Part shown: piece by piece, positions 37,974-47,296 of the stretch
Layout of the letters: every line of letters begins with the position of its first letter
Numbering within the stretch: position 1 is the stretch's first letter
Assembly: GCA_963697205.1 (NCBI GenBank)
Contig: CAVONB010000010.1
Span: 124,001-188,000, forward strand
Length of the DNA stretch: 64,000 nucleotides
Direction: 5' to 3'
Origin: CAVONB01 sp963697205
GTDB lineage: Bacteria > Pseudomonadota > Alphaproteobacteria > Rhizobiales > Hyphomicrobiaceae
Translations under genes and position numbers: made by a program
Notes under the pieces: generated by a model
What the model was told of the DNA's origin: nothing
Database searches by the model: none
What the model saw: only the letters and a program-made list of their open reading frames with translations

Positions 37974-39134
37974 CTACGCCCCCAAGTCCCGCATCACCTT
38001 GATCAGGTCCGCCTTGCCCTCGAAGCCGATGCCCGGCAGGTCGGGCATGGTGACGTGACCGTCCTCCACCCGAACGCTGTCGGGGAAACCGCCATAGGGC
38101 TGGAACAGGTCCGGATAGCTCTCGTTGCCGCCGAGCCCGAGCCCAGCCGCGATGTTGAGCGACATCTGATGTCCTCCGTGCGGGATGCACCTCGACGGCG
38201 ACCAGCCCGCGACCTTCAAGACATCCAGCGTCCGCTGGTACTCGCACAGCCCGTAGCTGAGCGCGCAGTCGAACTGCAGCCAGTCCCGGTCGCTGCGCAT
38301 CCCGCCGTAGCGCAGCAGGTTGCGCGCATCCTGGTGGCTGAAGAGGTTTTCTCCCGTCGCCATCGGCCCCGGATAGAACTCCGCCAGCGCCGCCTGTAGC
38401 GCGAAGTCGAGCGGATCGCCGGCTTCCTCGTACCAGAACAGCGGATAGTCGCGGAGCATCTTGGCATACGCGATCGCATCCTCGAGCCCAAGCCGTCCGT
38501 TGGCGTCGACGGCGAGTTGCGCCTGGCCGCCGATCTCCTTGAGCACGGCTTCGATGCGCGGCCGGTCCTGGGCCACGCCATTGCCGATCTTCATCTTCAC
38601 GACCGTATAGCCGCGGTCGAGATAGCTGCGCATTTCCGCGCACAGTTGCTCCAGCCCTTTGCCCGGGTAGTAGTAGCCGCCCGCAGCGTAGACGAACACA
38701 CGCGGGTCTGCCTGCCGGCCATGCCTCTCCGCCAGCAACCGGAACAGCGGCGTCTCCGCGATCTTGGCGACCGCGTCCCAAACCGCCATGTCGATCGTGC
38801 CGACCGCGACGGAGCGCTCGCCGTGCCCGCCGGGCTTCTCGTTCTTCATCATCGCCGCCCAGATCCGGTCGGGATCGAGGTTGTCGCCGGCATCATTCAA
38901 GAGCGATTCTGCCTCGGCCTGCAGAATGCGCGGCGCGAACCGCTCGCGGATCAGCCCACCCTGCCCGTAGCGGCCGTTGGAGTTGAACCCGTACCCGATC
39001 ACGCGCCGGCCGTCGCGCACCTGATCCGTCACCACCGCGACCAGTGACAGCGTCATTTTGGTAAAGTCGATGTAGGCATTCGCGATCGCTGAGGCGATCG
39101 GCGCCGTCACCTCGCGGATTTCGAGGATTCGCAT
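37974..39134 (-). CDS. tarD: D(-)-tartrate dehydratase (enolase superfamily)
   Basis: A 386-residue mandelate-racemase-subgroup enolase that dehydrates D-tartrate to oxaloacetate. It matches, almost block for block, my memory of the characterised Bradyrhizobium TarD: YIDFTKMT, GYGFNSNGRYGQGGLIRERFA, MKNEKPGGHGERSVAVGTIDM, GPMATGENLFSHQDARNLLRYGGM and SRCIPHGGHQMSLNIAAGLG. Catalytic KMK is at 180-182, metal ligands are D210, E236 and E262, and the His pair is H319/H322. The ATG at 39134 follows AGCGGAG. Oxaloacetate feeds the TCA cycle encoded in this window. Confidence 0.92.
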   Translation of the reverse strand: MRILEIREVTAPIASAIANAYIDFTKMTLSLVAVVTDQVRDGRRVIGYGFNSNGRYGQGGLIRERFAPRILQAEAESLLNDAGDNLDPDRIWAAMMKNEKPGGHGERSVAVGTIDMAVWDAVAKIAETPLFRLLAERHGRQADPRVFVYAAGGYYYPGKGLEQLCAEMRSYLDRGYTVVKMKIGNGVAQDRPRIEAVLKEIGGQAQLAVDANGRLGLEDAIAYAKMLRDYPLFWYEEAGDPLDFALQAALAEFYPGPMATGENLFSHQDARNLLRYGGMRSDRDWLQFDCALSYGLCEYQRTLDVLKVAGWSPSRCIPHGGHQMSLNIAAGLGLGGNESYPDLFQPYGGFPDSVRVEDGHVTMPDLPGIGFEGKADLIKVMRDLGA

Positions 39135-39270
39135 GGCTGGCTCCGCTTTCAATGTCGGCCGGTGGCCGCTATGTAGAACCCGCCCGAGACCTCAGGCAAA
39201 CGCCAAATGTGCGCCCTATCGAGGCCGCTGGGCGACAATGCACCTCGAAGCTGCCCGGACCCCGCGCCCC

Positions 39271-40047
39271 ATGCTCAAGACCCGCATCATCCCCTGCCTC
39301 GACGTCAAGGACGGCCGCGTCGTCAAGGGCGTGAACTTCGTCGATCTGATCGATGCGGGTGATCCCGTCGAGGCCGCCGCCGCCTACGACGCGGCCGGCG
39401 CCGACGAGCTGTGCTTCCTCGACATCACGGCGAGCCACGAGGACCGCGGCATTCTCTTCGACATCGTCACGCGCACGGCCGAGCGCTGCTTCATGCCGCT
39501 CACCGTCGGCGGTGGCGTGCGGACTGTCGACGACATCCGCAGGCTCTTGGAAGCCGGCGCCGACAAGGTCTCGATCAACACCGCCGCCGTGACCAACCGC
39601 CAGTTCGTGCGCGAGGCCTCCGAGAAGTTCGGCGCTCAGTGCATCGTCGTCGCCATCGACGCCAAGAAGGTGTCGGCCGAAGGCGAGCTCGCCCGCTGGG
39701 AGATCTTCACCCACGGCGGCCGCAAGCCGACCGGTATCGATGCCGTCGCGTTCGCCAAGGAGGTTGTCGCGCTCGGCGCCGGCGAGATCCTGCTGACATC
39801 CATGGATCGCGACGGCACCAAGGCGGGTTTCGACAATGCATTGACCCGCGCCATCGCCGACGCCGTGCCCGTGCCCGTCATCGCGTCGGGTGGCGTCGGC
39901 ACGCTCGATCACTTGGTCGACGGCGTCCGCGAAGGTCACGCCAGCGCGGTGCTCGCCGCCTCCATCTTCCACTTCGGCACCTACACCATCGGCGAGGCCA
40001 AGGCGCACATGGCCAAGGCCGGCATCGCCGTGCGCAGCGCTGCATGA
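39271..40047 (+). CDS. hisF: Imidazole glycerol phosphate synthase cyclase subunit
   Basis: The 258-residue TIM-barrel HisF, which uses ammonia from HisH to make imidazole-glycerol phosphate and AICAR in histidine synthesis. Catalytic D11 is in IIPCLDVKDGRVVKG and D130 in CIVVAIDAKK; phosphate-binding loops are VGGGVRT and ASGGVG. The ATG at 39271 has only a poor ribosome site. hisH, hisA and hisB are not next to it, whereas a hisBHAF run is common in alphaproteobacteria. A DHA2 pump converges on it. Confidence 0.96.
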   Translation: MLKTRIIPCLDVKDGRVVKGVNFVDLIDAGDPVEAAAAYDAAGADELCFLDITASHEDRGILFDIVTRTAERCFMPLTVGGGVRTVDDIRRLLEAGADKVSINTAAVTNRQFVREASEKFGAQCIVVAIDAKKVSAEGELARWEIFTHGGRKPTGIDAVAFAKEVVALGAGEILLTSMDRDGTKAGFDNALTRAIADAVPVPVIASGGVGTLDHLVDGVREGHASAVLAASIFHFGTYTIGEAKAHMAKAGIAVRSAA

Positions 40048-40094
40048 TCGTCGTCGGTTAGGCTTACTGAGCCGCAGCCGGCGACCGAAAAAGC

Positions 40095-41615
40095 CTACAC
40101 CGCCTCCGGCTTCTTCCGCAGCAGCAGCACCAACGGCACCGCCAGCGCTGCGCAGATGCCGAGCATGTGGAAGGCGTTGATGTAGCCGATCATGGCCGCC
40201 TGCCGCTGCACTTCGCGCGACAGCCGCGCGAGCCCTGCCACCGTTTCCGGATTCCAGCTCTCCGGCATCGCCGGATAGAGAAGCCCCATGCGGTGCGGCG
40301 CGATGTACTCGGCAAGCTCGGCATACTTGGTCGAGGTCGAGCGCACGAACACCAACACCGACATCGACACGAACAGGCTCGATCCGAAGTTGCGCACCAT
40401 CGTGAACACGCCGGTGCCTTCCGCAATTTGATGTTTCGGCAGCGTCGAGAACGACATGACAATGATCGGCGTGAACGACACGCTCATGCCGAGGCCTTGC
40501 AGCATGTTGGTCGCGATCACGTCGAACTCGGTGATGTCGAGCCCGAGGCTGGCGAGCCAGAAACCCGAAACCGCCTGCAGCGTCAGCCCCAGACCGATGG
40601 CGAAGCGCGGTGCCGCCCGTGTCAGCTTGGCGATGAACAGGAACGCGATCCAGTTGCCCACGCCACGCGACGCGATCAGAAGGCCGATCTCCGTGTCGGG
40701 ATAGCCCCTGAGATCGTGCAACAGCGTCGGCATCAGCACCAGCCCGATGTAGCTCAGCATACCGAGCACGAAAGCGATCACGAGACCGACCGTGAAATTC
40801 CGGTCACGGAGCAGGCGCGGATTGAGAAACGGATCCTTCGCCGTGAGGCAGTGGACCGCGAAGATCCAGAAGGCGAGCACGCCGACGAACGTGTAGGCGA
40901 TGATATCGTAGGACTCGAACCAGTCGAGCCGCTGCCCGCGGTCGAACACGAGTTGCGCGCAGACGATGGAGACGGACAGCGCGAGAAATCCGGTCCAGTC
41001 GAGGCGGATCGCTTTGCGCTCGGTGTGCTGCGACAGCGCGAACCAGGTGCAGGCCAGGGCGGCGAGGCTCGCGGGCACGACCATGAAGAAGGCCCAACGC
41101 CAGTTGTACGCCTCCGTTGCGTAGCTGCCCAGAATCGGTCCGAACACCGGACCGAACATCGTGCCCACGCCCCACAGCGCCATCGCGGTCGGCTGCATGC
41201 GCGGGGAGAAGGTCGCCAGCAGGATCGCTTGGCCCAGCGGCATGATCGGCGCGCCGAATATGCCCTGCAGCACGCGCGCCAGGATCAGCGTCTCCAGGCT
41301 GCCCGCCACACCGCACAAGAAGGAGGCGATGGTGAACCCCGTGAGCGTGCCGAACATCATTGTGCGCCAGCCCAGCCGGTCGGCAAGCCAGCCCGTCATC
41401 GGGGTGGCGACGGCGGTGGCAATCAGATTGAGTGTGATGACCCAGGAGATCTCGTCCTGCGTCGCCGACAGCGTCCCGCGGATCTGCGGAAGCACCAGGT
41501 TGGCGAGCGTGATCGTCATGCCGAACAGGAGATTGGCGAGCTGCACCATCAGCAGGATCAGCCACTGCCGACCCGTGATACTCCAAAGCCCGCTCGGCTC
41601 CGCCGTCGCGCTCAT
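40095..41615 (-). CDS. DHA2-family (EmrB-like) multidrug efflux MFS pump
   Basis: A 506-residue, 14-helix major-facilitator protein of the EmrB/QacA type. Visible motifs: the loop GWLADRLGWRTMMF between helices 2 and 3, ARVLQGIFGAPIMPLGQAI (antiporter motif C region), MFGPVFGPILGSY and NWRWAFFMVVP. It should export hydrophobic compounds in exchange for protons. No EmrA-like membrane-fusion gene is adjacent, so either the partner is elsewhere or it works alone. The ATG at 41615 follows GAGGA. Confidence 0.9.
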   Translation of the reverse strand: MSATAEPSGLWSITGRQWLILLMVQLANLLFGMTITLANLVLPQIRGTLSATQDEISWVITLNLIATAVATPMTGWLADRLGWRTMMFGTLTGFTIASFLCGVAGSLETLILARVLQGIFGAPIMPLGQAILLATFSPRMQPTAMALWGVGTMFGPVFGPILGSYATEAYNWRWAFFMVVPASLAALACTWFALSQHTERKAIRLDWTGFLALSVSIVCAQLVFDRGQRLDWFESYDIIAYTFVGVLAFWIFAVHCLTAKDPFLNPRLLRDRNFTVGLVIAFVLGMLSYIGLVLMPTLLHDLRGYPDTEIGLLIASRGVGNWIAFLFIAKLTRAAPRFAIGLGLTLQAVSGFWLASLGLDITEFDVIATNMLQGLGMSVSFTPIIVMSFSTLPKHQIAEGTGVFTMVRNFGSSLFVSMSVLVFVRSTSTKYAELAEYIAPHRMGLLYPAMPESWNPETVAGLARLSREVQRQAAMIGYINAFHMLGICAALAVPLVLLLRKKPEAV

Positions 41616-41853
41616 TCCTCGACGATCCTTCGCTGACGGCCTGATGCCGAGATTCGATAGGGCGTCCCCGGCGAGAAGGGGGGGCGGCCCGCGAAGATAC
41701 CCGACGCCGGACCCGTGCGCGACCGCGCTTCGCGAGGGTCCGCCCCCCGCAATGCGCCGGGCACCATGGCGGCTTGACGCCGGCTGCCGCGCGGGTGGAA
41801 GGTTTGCCCCGGATCTCCTGCACTCGCCTGGCAAGGCAACATCAAGGAACCCC

Positions 41854-42801
41854 ATGCAACAGCGCACACTCGGCCGGTCCGGCCTCAAGGTCTCGGTCCT
41901 TGGTCTCGGCTGCAACAATCTGGGCGGTCGCATCGACGATGCCGCGGCCAAGGAGGTGGTGCACCAGGCCCTGGACGTCGGCATCAACTTCTTCGACACC
42001 GCCGACCATTACGGCGACCAGGGCGGCTCGGAGACGGTGCTCGGCCAGTTGCTCGGCGCGCGTCGCAAGGACATCGTGCTGGCGACCAAGTTCGGCCTGC
42101 AGATGGACAAGACGGGCTGGCTCCACGGCACATCGCGCCGCTACGTCATGACCGCCGTCGAGGCGAGCTTGAAGCGTCTGCGGACGGACTATATCGATCT
42201 TTACTATCTACACTGGCCCGATCACGTCACGCCGATCGAGGAGACGCTGCGCGCGCTCGACGATCTAGTGCACCAGGGTAAGGTGCGCTACATCGCCTGC
42301 TCCAACCTGACCGCCTGGCAGGTGGTCGACGCCTATTGGACGTCCAAGACCAACAATCTGAACCGCTTCGTCGCCTCGCAGAACGAGTTGAGCCTCGTCG
42401 TCCGCGATGCCGAGGCCGAGCTGATTCCCGCGCTGGAACGCTGCGGCATGGGCTTCATCCCCTATTTCCCTTTGGCCAGCGGTCTGTTGACCGGCAAGTA
42501 CAAGTCTCGCGCCGACCTCCCGGCCGGCACGCGCTTTGCCAAGATCCCGCGCTTCGCCGACAAGTACATGACCGATGGCAACATGAGCATCGTCGAGCGC
42601 CTCACGCCGTTCTGTGCGGAGCGCGGCCATACGTTGCTCGAGCTGGCCTTCGCCTGGCTGCTCGCCAAGCCCGCCGTGTCGAGCGTCATCGCCGGTGCCT
42701 CTAGCGGTGCGCAGATTCAAACCAACATCAAGGCCGCCGACTGGCAACTCACGAAGGATGAGGTAGAGGCGGTCGATCGCATCCTGAAAGGCAATGCCTA
42801 G
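41854..42801 (+). CDS. Aldo/keto reductase
   Basis: A 315-residue TIM-barrel NAD(P)H oxidoreductase of the YajO/YghZ-like group. The catalytic tetrad is D48 and Y53 (FFDTADHYG), K79 (LATKFG) and H120 (YYLHWPDH). The C-terminal NADP region is SSVIAGASSGAQIQTN. The physiological aldehyde or ketone is unknown. The ATG at 41854 follows AAGGAA. A spacer with direct repeats and two REP-like copies follows. Confidence 0.9.
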   Translation: MQQRTLGRSGLKVSVLGLGCNNLGGRIDDAAAKEVVHQALDVGINFFDTADHYGDQGGSETVLGQLLGARRKDIVLATKFGLQMDKTGWLHGTSRRYVMTAVEASLKRLRTDYIDLYYLHWPDHVTPIEETLRALDDLVHQGKVRYIACSNLTAWQVVDAYWTSKTNNLNRFVASQNELSLVVRDAEAELIPALERCGMGFIPYFPLASGLLTGKYKSRADLPAGTRFAKIPRFADKYMTDGNMSIVERLTPFCAERGHTLLELAFAWLLAKPAVSSVIAGASSGAQIQTNIKAADWQLTKDEVEAVDRILKGNA

Positions 42802-42857
42802 CGCGGATGCGAAGTGGACATCCGAAGCGCAAACATAAGAACGCGGATGCGAAGTGG
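42802..42857. repeat. 16-bp direct repeat (42802-42817, 42842-42857)
   Basis: CGCGGATGCGAAGTGG occurs twice at 40-base spacing right after the aldo/keto reductase stop, each followed by a similar (A/G)CATC. It may come from a local duplication. It sits just before the REP-like pair. Confidence 0.6.
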
Positions 42858-42883
42858 GCATCAGGCTGCATAGACGCAGCACC

Positions 42884-42922
42884 GCGTTGGCGGCCGGCTT
42901 CCCGGAGAGGAGTCGCCAGCGC
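42884..42922. repeat. REP-like 39-nt near-palindrome, copy B
   Basis: GCGTTGGCG pairs with CGCCAGCGC (one G-T mismatch). The inner GCCGGCT and AGT blocks match copy A. Preceded by ACGCAGCACC, like the flank of other copies. First of a closely spaced pair before the CinA-like gene. Confidence 0.75.
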
Positions 42923-42937
42923 AATCATGAGATCACC

Positions 42938-42976
42938 GCGCTGGCGGCAGACTCCCCGCAGGAGAGTCGCCAGCGC
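42938..42976. repeat. REP-like 39-nt near-palindrome, copy C
   Basis: GCGCTGGCG pairs perfectly with CGCCAGCGC; inner ACTCCCC faces GGAGAGT. It ends 20 bases before the CinA-like ATG, directly before its AAAAGGAG ribosome site, so as RNA it could affect translation there. Confidence 0.78.
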
Positions 42977-42995
42977 AGTCAAAAAAGGAGAGCAC

Positions 42996-43478
42996 ATGGA
43001 AACGCTGCGCCCCCTCGCCGAGAAAATCGCCAGGAAGCTGATCGCCCGCAAGGAAACGATCGTCGTCGTGGAATCCTCCGCCGGTGGCCTTATCGCTGCG
43101 GCGCTGCTGTCGGTCGGCGGCGCGTCGGCCTACTTCAAGGGTGGCGTCGTCTCCTACACCTACGAGGCGCGCGAAGCCTTCCTTGGCATCGCAAATGCCG
43201 ATCTCGGAGAGCTTAGGTCGTCGACCGAGCCCTATGTCGCGATGGTCGCCGGCCGCGCGCGCGACAAGGTGGGCGCCACCTGGGCGCTCGGTGAGGGCGG
43301 CGCGGCCGGACCCTCCGGCAACCGCTACGGCGACGCCGCCGGTCACGGCTGCATTGCCGTCGTCGGTCCGGTCAAACGCACGCTCACCATCGAGACCGGC
43401 AGCGCTGACCGCGTCGCCAACATGCGCGCCTTCGCCCATGCGGCGCTGGAGGCCTTCGACGCCGCACTCGGCGCCTGA
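42996..43478 (+). CDS. CinA C-terminal-domain (PncC-like) family protein
   Basis: A 160-residue stand-alone CinA C-terminal-type domain; such domains are nicotinamide-mononucleotide deamidases (PncC) or have unknown roles. The usual AESCTGG motif appears as VESSAGGLIAAALLSVGGASAYFKGGVVSY, with the Cys replaced by Ser, and the central GxAGPGG loop is replaced by GEGGAAGPSGNRYGD. It is thus a divergent member and deamidase activity is unsure. The ATG at 42996 follows AAAAGGAG. The alpha/beta hydrolase starts 41 bases later, probably in the same transcript. Confidence 0.8.
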   Translation: METLRPLAEKIARKLIARKETIVVVESSAGGLIAAALLSVGGASAYFKGGVVSYTYEAREAFLGIANADLGELRSSTEPYVAMVAGRARDKVGATWALGEGGAAGPSGNRYGDAAGHGCIAVVGPVKRTLTIETGSADRVANMRAFAHAALEAFDAALGA

Positions 43479-43519
43479 GCGCCACGCACGGCGTCGACCG
43501 AACACGGGAGAATCGCGAA

Positions 43520-44347
43520 ATGCCCACCGTGACCACGCCCCAGGACGGCGCGATCTACTACGAGGAGCACGGCACCGGCGCACCGGTGTTTCTCATCTCC
43601 GGCCTTGGGGGCACGCTCGGGGCGTGGGCGCCGCAGATCGCGCATTTCGCCGCGCGCTATCGGCTGATCCTGCACGATCACCGCGGCACGGGCCGCTCGA
43701 GCCAGAACCGGATGCGCTATACGGTCCCGTTGATGGCCGACGACGTGCTGGCGATCATGGACCATCTCGGCATCGACAAGGCGCACGTCGTCGGCCATTC
43801 CACAGGCGCAGCCATGACGCAGGACATCGCCCTGCGTCATCCCGATCGGCTGATCAGTGCCGTTTTCTCCGGCAGCTGGCCCGAGCCCGACTTCGTCTTC
43901 CGCCGCGCGTTCGAGGTCCGTCGTGCGACATTGCGCGATTGCGGCGTCGAGACCTACGTCAAGTCGACGCCTCTGTTCATGTACCCGCCGCAGTGGCTCG
44001 CTGAGAATGCGGACACCGTCACCGCCGCCGAGCCCGCCGCGATCGCCGGCTTCCCGCCGCCCGAGATCATGCTTGCCCGCATCGATGCGATCTGCGCCTA
44101 CGGCCCCGGAGAGAAGCTGCGCGACGTCCGCACGCCCTCGCTCGTCACCTGCGCCAGCGACGATATCCTGACGCCGCGCTATTACTCCGAGCGCATTGCG
44201 TCACTGATCCCCAACGCCACCACCTACTTTTTCCGGTCCGGTGGTCACGCCATGCCGCAGACCCGCGCCGCCGAATACAACGCCGTCGTGTCCTCGTTCA
44301 TCGACGCGGTGTCTGCTGGACGGACATGGCAACCAACGGCGCGCTGA
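43520..44347 (+). CDS. Alpha/beta hydrolase (RutD-like)
   Basis: A 275-residue alpha/beta-fold hydrolase. The oxyanion strand is FLISGLGGTLGAW, HDHRGTGRSS follows, the nucleophile is S94 in GHSTGAAM, the acid is probably in CASDDILTP, and the His in SGGHAMPQTRA. The layout and length match the RutD/3-oxoadipate-enol-lactonase group. No pyrimidine-degradation genes are near. Downstream of the CinA-like gene; converges on the AsmA-like gene. Confidence 0.87.
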   Translation: MPTVTTPQDGAIYYEEHGTGAPVFLISGLGGTLGAWAPQIAHFAARYRLILHDHRGTGRSSQNRMRYTVPLMADDVLAIMDHLGIDKAHVVGHSTGAAMTQDIALRHPDRLISAVFSGSWPEPDFVFRRAFEVRRATLRDCGVETYVKSTPLFMYPPQWLAENADTVTAAEPAAIAGFPPPEIMLARIDAICAYGPGEKLRDVRTPSLVTCASDDILTPRYYSERIASLIPNATTYFFRSGGHAMPQTRAAEYNAVVSSFIDAVSAGRTWQPTAR

Positions 44348-44374
44348 CGTTACCGCCGCGCCGCTCAGCACGGT

Positions 44375-46297
44375 TCAGCTCTTGCCGGCGGCCCCGGCTT
44401 CGAGCGCAGGGATGGACTTGCCTGCCGGCGCCGCTGGCGCTGTGCCGGCCGGATCGGAAGTCGGCATCGGACTCGCCGGCAATTCGATCCTGGGACCTTC
44501 ATAACGGAAGGTCGGCTCCGACCAGGGCCCTTTCACCAGCACGGTGTCCCGAACGGTGTCGAGAGCCAGCGCCTCTTGCTCGGATTTGCGCGCGCGCGCG
44601 CCGCCGAGCGAAAGCCTGAGATCGACCACTCCGGTCTTGAGGTTGCCGCCGCCGGTCGCCGTCAGCAGTCCGTCCGACGTCATCGCGCTCAACGCCTCCG
44701 CGCGCACGACGCCGTCGCTGAGGACGAAGCGGGCATCGAGCGCCTCGATGTTCGTCGCGTTGCGCCGGGCAAGCGACCAGCCGTTCACCGTATTGGCGCG
44801 CGCAAGTTCGCTCAGCACCCGGAAATCGAAGCCGAGCCGGCCACCGTCCTTCATGGCGAGCACGACCTTGCCCGTGGCCGATCGGGCCAGATCCGAAGCC
44901 CATTCACCCTTGGCGTCGAGGTCGGCGATGACGTCGCCCGTCCCCTGAATCGCATTGCCGCTGCCGAAGGCCTGGCCGATCGCACCCAGATCCGCGCCTG
45001 CGAGCTTCATCTTGAGCTTGTAGCGCGGTACCGCCTGCGCCGCGTCGACGGAAATCAGCCCGCTCACACGCGAGCCGAACATTTCCAGCTCCGCGATGTC
45101 GGCGAGCAGCCGCCCGTCCTTGATCGACAGCGTCGCCGCGCCGCGCCCAAGATCGATGGCGCGCGCCTTCATGCGATCCGACGAGATGCGCAGGTCCGCG
45201 TCGATCAGCTGGGTCAGCGGCAGCGAGAACGGACCTCGCGCGTTGCCGAGCGCGGCATCCAGCGCTGTCGTGGCACTCTGCCAGTTTGCGATGTAGGGCG
45301 TGAGGTCGAGTGTGGAAAACGCGAGCGTGCCGTTGAGGATCGGACGGCTCGCCGTCGCGCGGAACGATAGCGTGCCTGTCGCCGGGTTTCCGTCGATGTT
45401 GACCTCCGCGCGTTGGAAGGCGACCGTGGCGCCGTTCCAATCGATCGCGCCGCGGATCTTGATCTCCCTGAGGCCGGGCCCCGATGGCCAGCCGAAGCCG
45501 AGCCAGCGCAGCAATCCGCGCGCTTCCCGCATCGTGACATCGGACGTGCCCTGCAACAGCAGTCCGCTCGATATCGCCGCGGTGCCGGAGAAATCGAAGT
45601 CGACCAGGGGCGCCCTCAACTTCAGCTTCAAGGGCGCAGATCCACTCGGCGCCGTCGCGCCCGTATCCGCAACCGCCAGGCTCGCGTCGATCTCGGTCTT
45701 CTGGCCGCGCAGGCCGACGCTGCCCTTCACCGTGAACAGCGACTTTCGCGTCCGCGTGATGTCGACGGCGACATCACTCAAGGTTTCGCTGCGGCCCGGC
45801 GCGAGCTGCAGGCGCACGGTGCCGCCCACGACCGACAGCCGCTCCAGCTTCATGGCGTTGACGGCGCTGACAAGCGGCGAGGTGGCGGCTTCAGCGGTGC
45901 TTTCCGGCGAGGTCGGCGCGCCGGCCCAGAGCCCATCCGTCGGCCCGACGATCAGCTCCGCCCGCTCGAGTTTCAGTCGGGCCCCGCCCGATGCGAGCAG
46001 GGCCTGGGCATCGCGGCCGCTCAATCCGCTGGCGTCGGCAAGGCTCAGGACGCCCCGGGTAACGATCAGACCCCCACGGCCGCCGATCGCGATGGGCTCG
46101 CTGATGACGAAGCCATCGCGAGGTCCCGCCATGACGCTCGCTGGCGCAAAGACCATCCGGCGGTCGTCCTGTCCGAGCAGGATCGGCAGCAGCATGCCGA
46201 TCGCAACGAACGCGACAACGGCCAATGCCACCACGAGCCTGACAACACGGCGACCAACCCGCACGGTGCTGCGGCCGGATTTTCGGATCCTCACCAT
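44375..46297 (-). CDS. AsmA-family envelope protein
   Basis: A 640-residue protein with one N-terminal membrane helix (about 18-40: LVVALAVVAFVAIGMLLPILLG) and a long beta-rich periplasmic part. The C-terminal AsmA region shows LGNARGPFSLPLTQLIDADLRISSDRMKA, GSRVSGLISVDA and AMKDGGRLGFDF. AsmA-like proteins bridge or shape the envelope and affect outer-membrane lipid flow. The ATG at 46297 follows GGAG; upstream open codons to 46597 are rejected. The last 30 residues are an Ala/Pro-rich tail. Confidence 0.83.
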   Translation of the reverse strand: MVRIRKSGRSTVRVGRRVVRLVVALAVVAFVAIGMLLPILLGQDDRRMVFAPASVMAGPRDGFVISEPIAIGGRGGLIVTRGVLSLADASGLSGRDAQALLASGGARLKLERAELIVGPTDGLWAGAPTSPESTAEAATSPLVSAVNAMKLERLSVVGGTVRLQLAPGRSETLSDVAVDITRTRKSLFTVKGSVGLRGQKTEIDASLAVADTGATAPSGSAPLKLKLRAPLVDFDFSGTAAISSGLLLQGTSDVTMREARGLLRWLGFGWPSGPGLREIKIRGAIDWNGATVAFQRAEVNIDGNPATGTLSFRATASRPILNGTLAFSTLDLTPYIANWQSATTALDAALGNARGPFSLPLTQLIDADLRISSDRMKARAIDLGRGAATLSIKDGRLLADIAELEMFGSRVSGLISVDAAQAVPRYKLKMKLAGADLGAIGQAFGSGNAIQGTGDVIADLDAKGEWASDLARSATGKVVLAMKDGGRLGFDFRVLSELARANTVNGWSLARRNATNIEALDARFVLSDGVVRAEALSAMTSDGLLTATGGGNLKTGVVDLRLSLGGARARKSEQEALALDTVRDTVLVKGPWSEPTFRYEGPRIELPASPMPTSDPAGTAPAAPAGKSIPALEAGAAGKS

Positions 46298-46580
46298 TCT
46301 CCAGCGTTCCCCGGCGTCAATCGGACCCCACCAGCCCGTTGCGCCCCCAAGGAGACAGTTACATCCAGAATTGGCGACGCGACGGCGTCGCTTCATCGTC
46401 GCATCACCGGACGCAACGCCATTTGGAACGTCGCGAGGTCCTCTCGATGATGCCAGGACGATGACAGTGATAGACGTTTTCCGTCCGGAGTGCGAGCCGG
46501 AAGGTCTTGTTCGACGGGAAAGAGTGTTGATCGTTTGGAAAAAATGTTGCGCGCCGCCGCGTTCCCGGATCGTGCGTCGC

Positions 46581-46617
46581 AAAAAGTCGCCCGCCATGGC
46601 GCGAGGTCATGGCGGGC
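46581..46617 (-). terminator. Intrinsic terminator of scoAB
   Basis: Read on the minus strand, GCCCGCCATG pairs with CATGGCGGGC (10 bp), followed by GAC and TTTTT. It begins 28 bases after the scoB stop. The remainder of the 46298-46644 gap shows only a GACG-rich inverted stretch and no gene. Confidence 0.85.
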
Positions 46618-46644
46618 TGTCGTATCGTAGAAGCGATGTCTTCC

Positions 46645-47286
46645 TCAATTGAGGATGCGTGCCGCCGTCTTCTTCACAAGTTCGTCGTGCGTCACACCGG
46701 GTGCCAGCTCCACGACACGCAGGCCGTTGCGGGTCACTTCCAGCACGCCGAGATCCGTAATGATGAGATCTACGACGCCGACGCCGGTCAGCGGCAGGTT
46801 GCATTTCGGCAGGATCTTCATGTCCTCCGTGCCGTCTTTCTTCTTTGCCGTATGCTCCATCAGCACGACGACACGCTCGACGCCGGCCACGAGGTCCATG
46901 GCGCCGCCCATGCCCTTCACCATCTTGCCCGGGATCATCCAGTTGGCGAGATCACCGTGCTCCGACACCTGCATGGCGCCGAGAATGGCGAGGTTGATGT
47001 GACCGCCACGGATCATGCCGAAACTGTCGGACGACGAAAAGAAGCTCGAGCCGGGCAGCGTCGTCACCGTCTGCTTGCCCGCATTGATGAGGTCGGCGTC
47101 GACCTCGTTCTCCATCGGAAACGGCCCGATGCCGAGCAGGCCGTTCTCCGACTGCAGCATCACGTTGACGCCGTCGGGAATGTAGTTGGCGACGAGCGTC
47201 GGCAGGCCGATGCCGAGGTTGACGTAGAAGCCGTCTTCCAGCTCCTTGGCGGCGCGCTGCGCCATTTCTTCTCTGGTCCAGGGCAT
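46645..47286 (-). CDS. scoB: 3-oxoacid CoA-transferase, subunit B
   Basis: The 213-residue beta subunit of succinyl-CoA:3-oxoacid CoA-transferase. The catalytic Glu is E47 in LQSENGLLGIGPFP. LGIGLPTLVANYIP and GGAMDLVAGVERVVVLMEHTAK are family blocks. With subunit A it moves CoA from succinyl-CoA to acetoacetate or a related 3-oxo acid, linking ketone-body or polyhydroxybutyrate use to the TCA cycle. Ten bases separate it from scoA. Confidence 0.95.
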   Translation of the reverse strand: MPWTREEMAQRAAKELEDGFYVNLGIGLPTLVANYIPDGVNVMLQSENGLLGIGPFPMENEVDADLINAGKQTVTTLPGSSFFSSSDSFGMIRGGHINLAILGAMQVSEHGDLANWMIPGKMVKGMGGAMDLVAGVERVVVLMEHTAKKKDGTEDMKILPKCNLPLTGVGVVDLIITDLGVLEVTRNGLRVVELAPGVTHDELVKKTAARILN

Positions 47287-47296
47287 GTCGTCCTCC

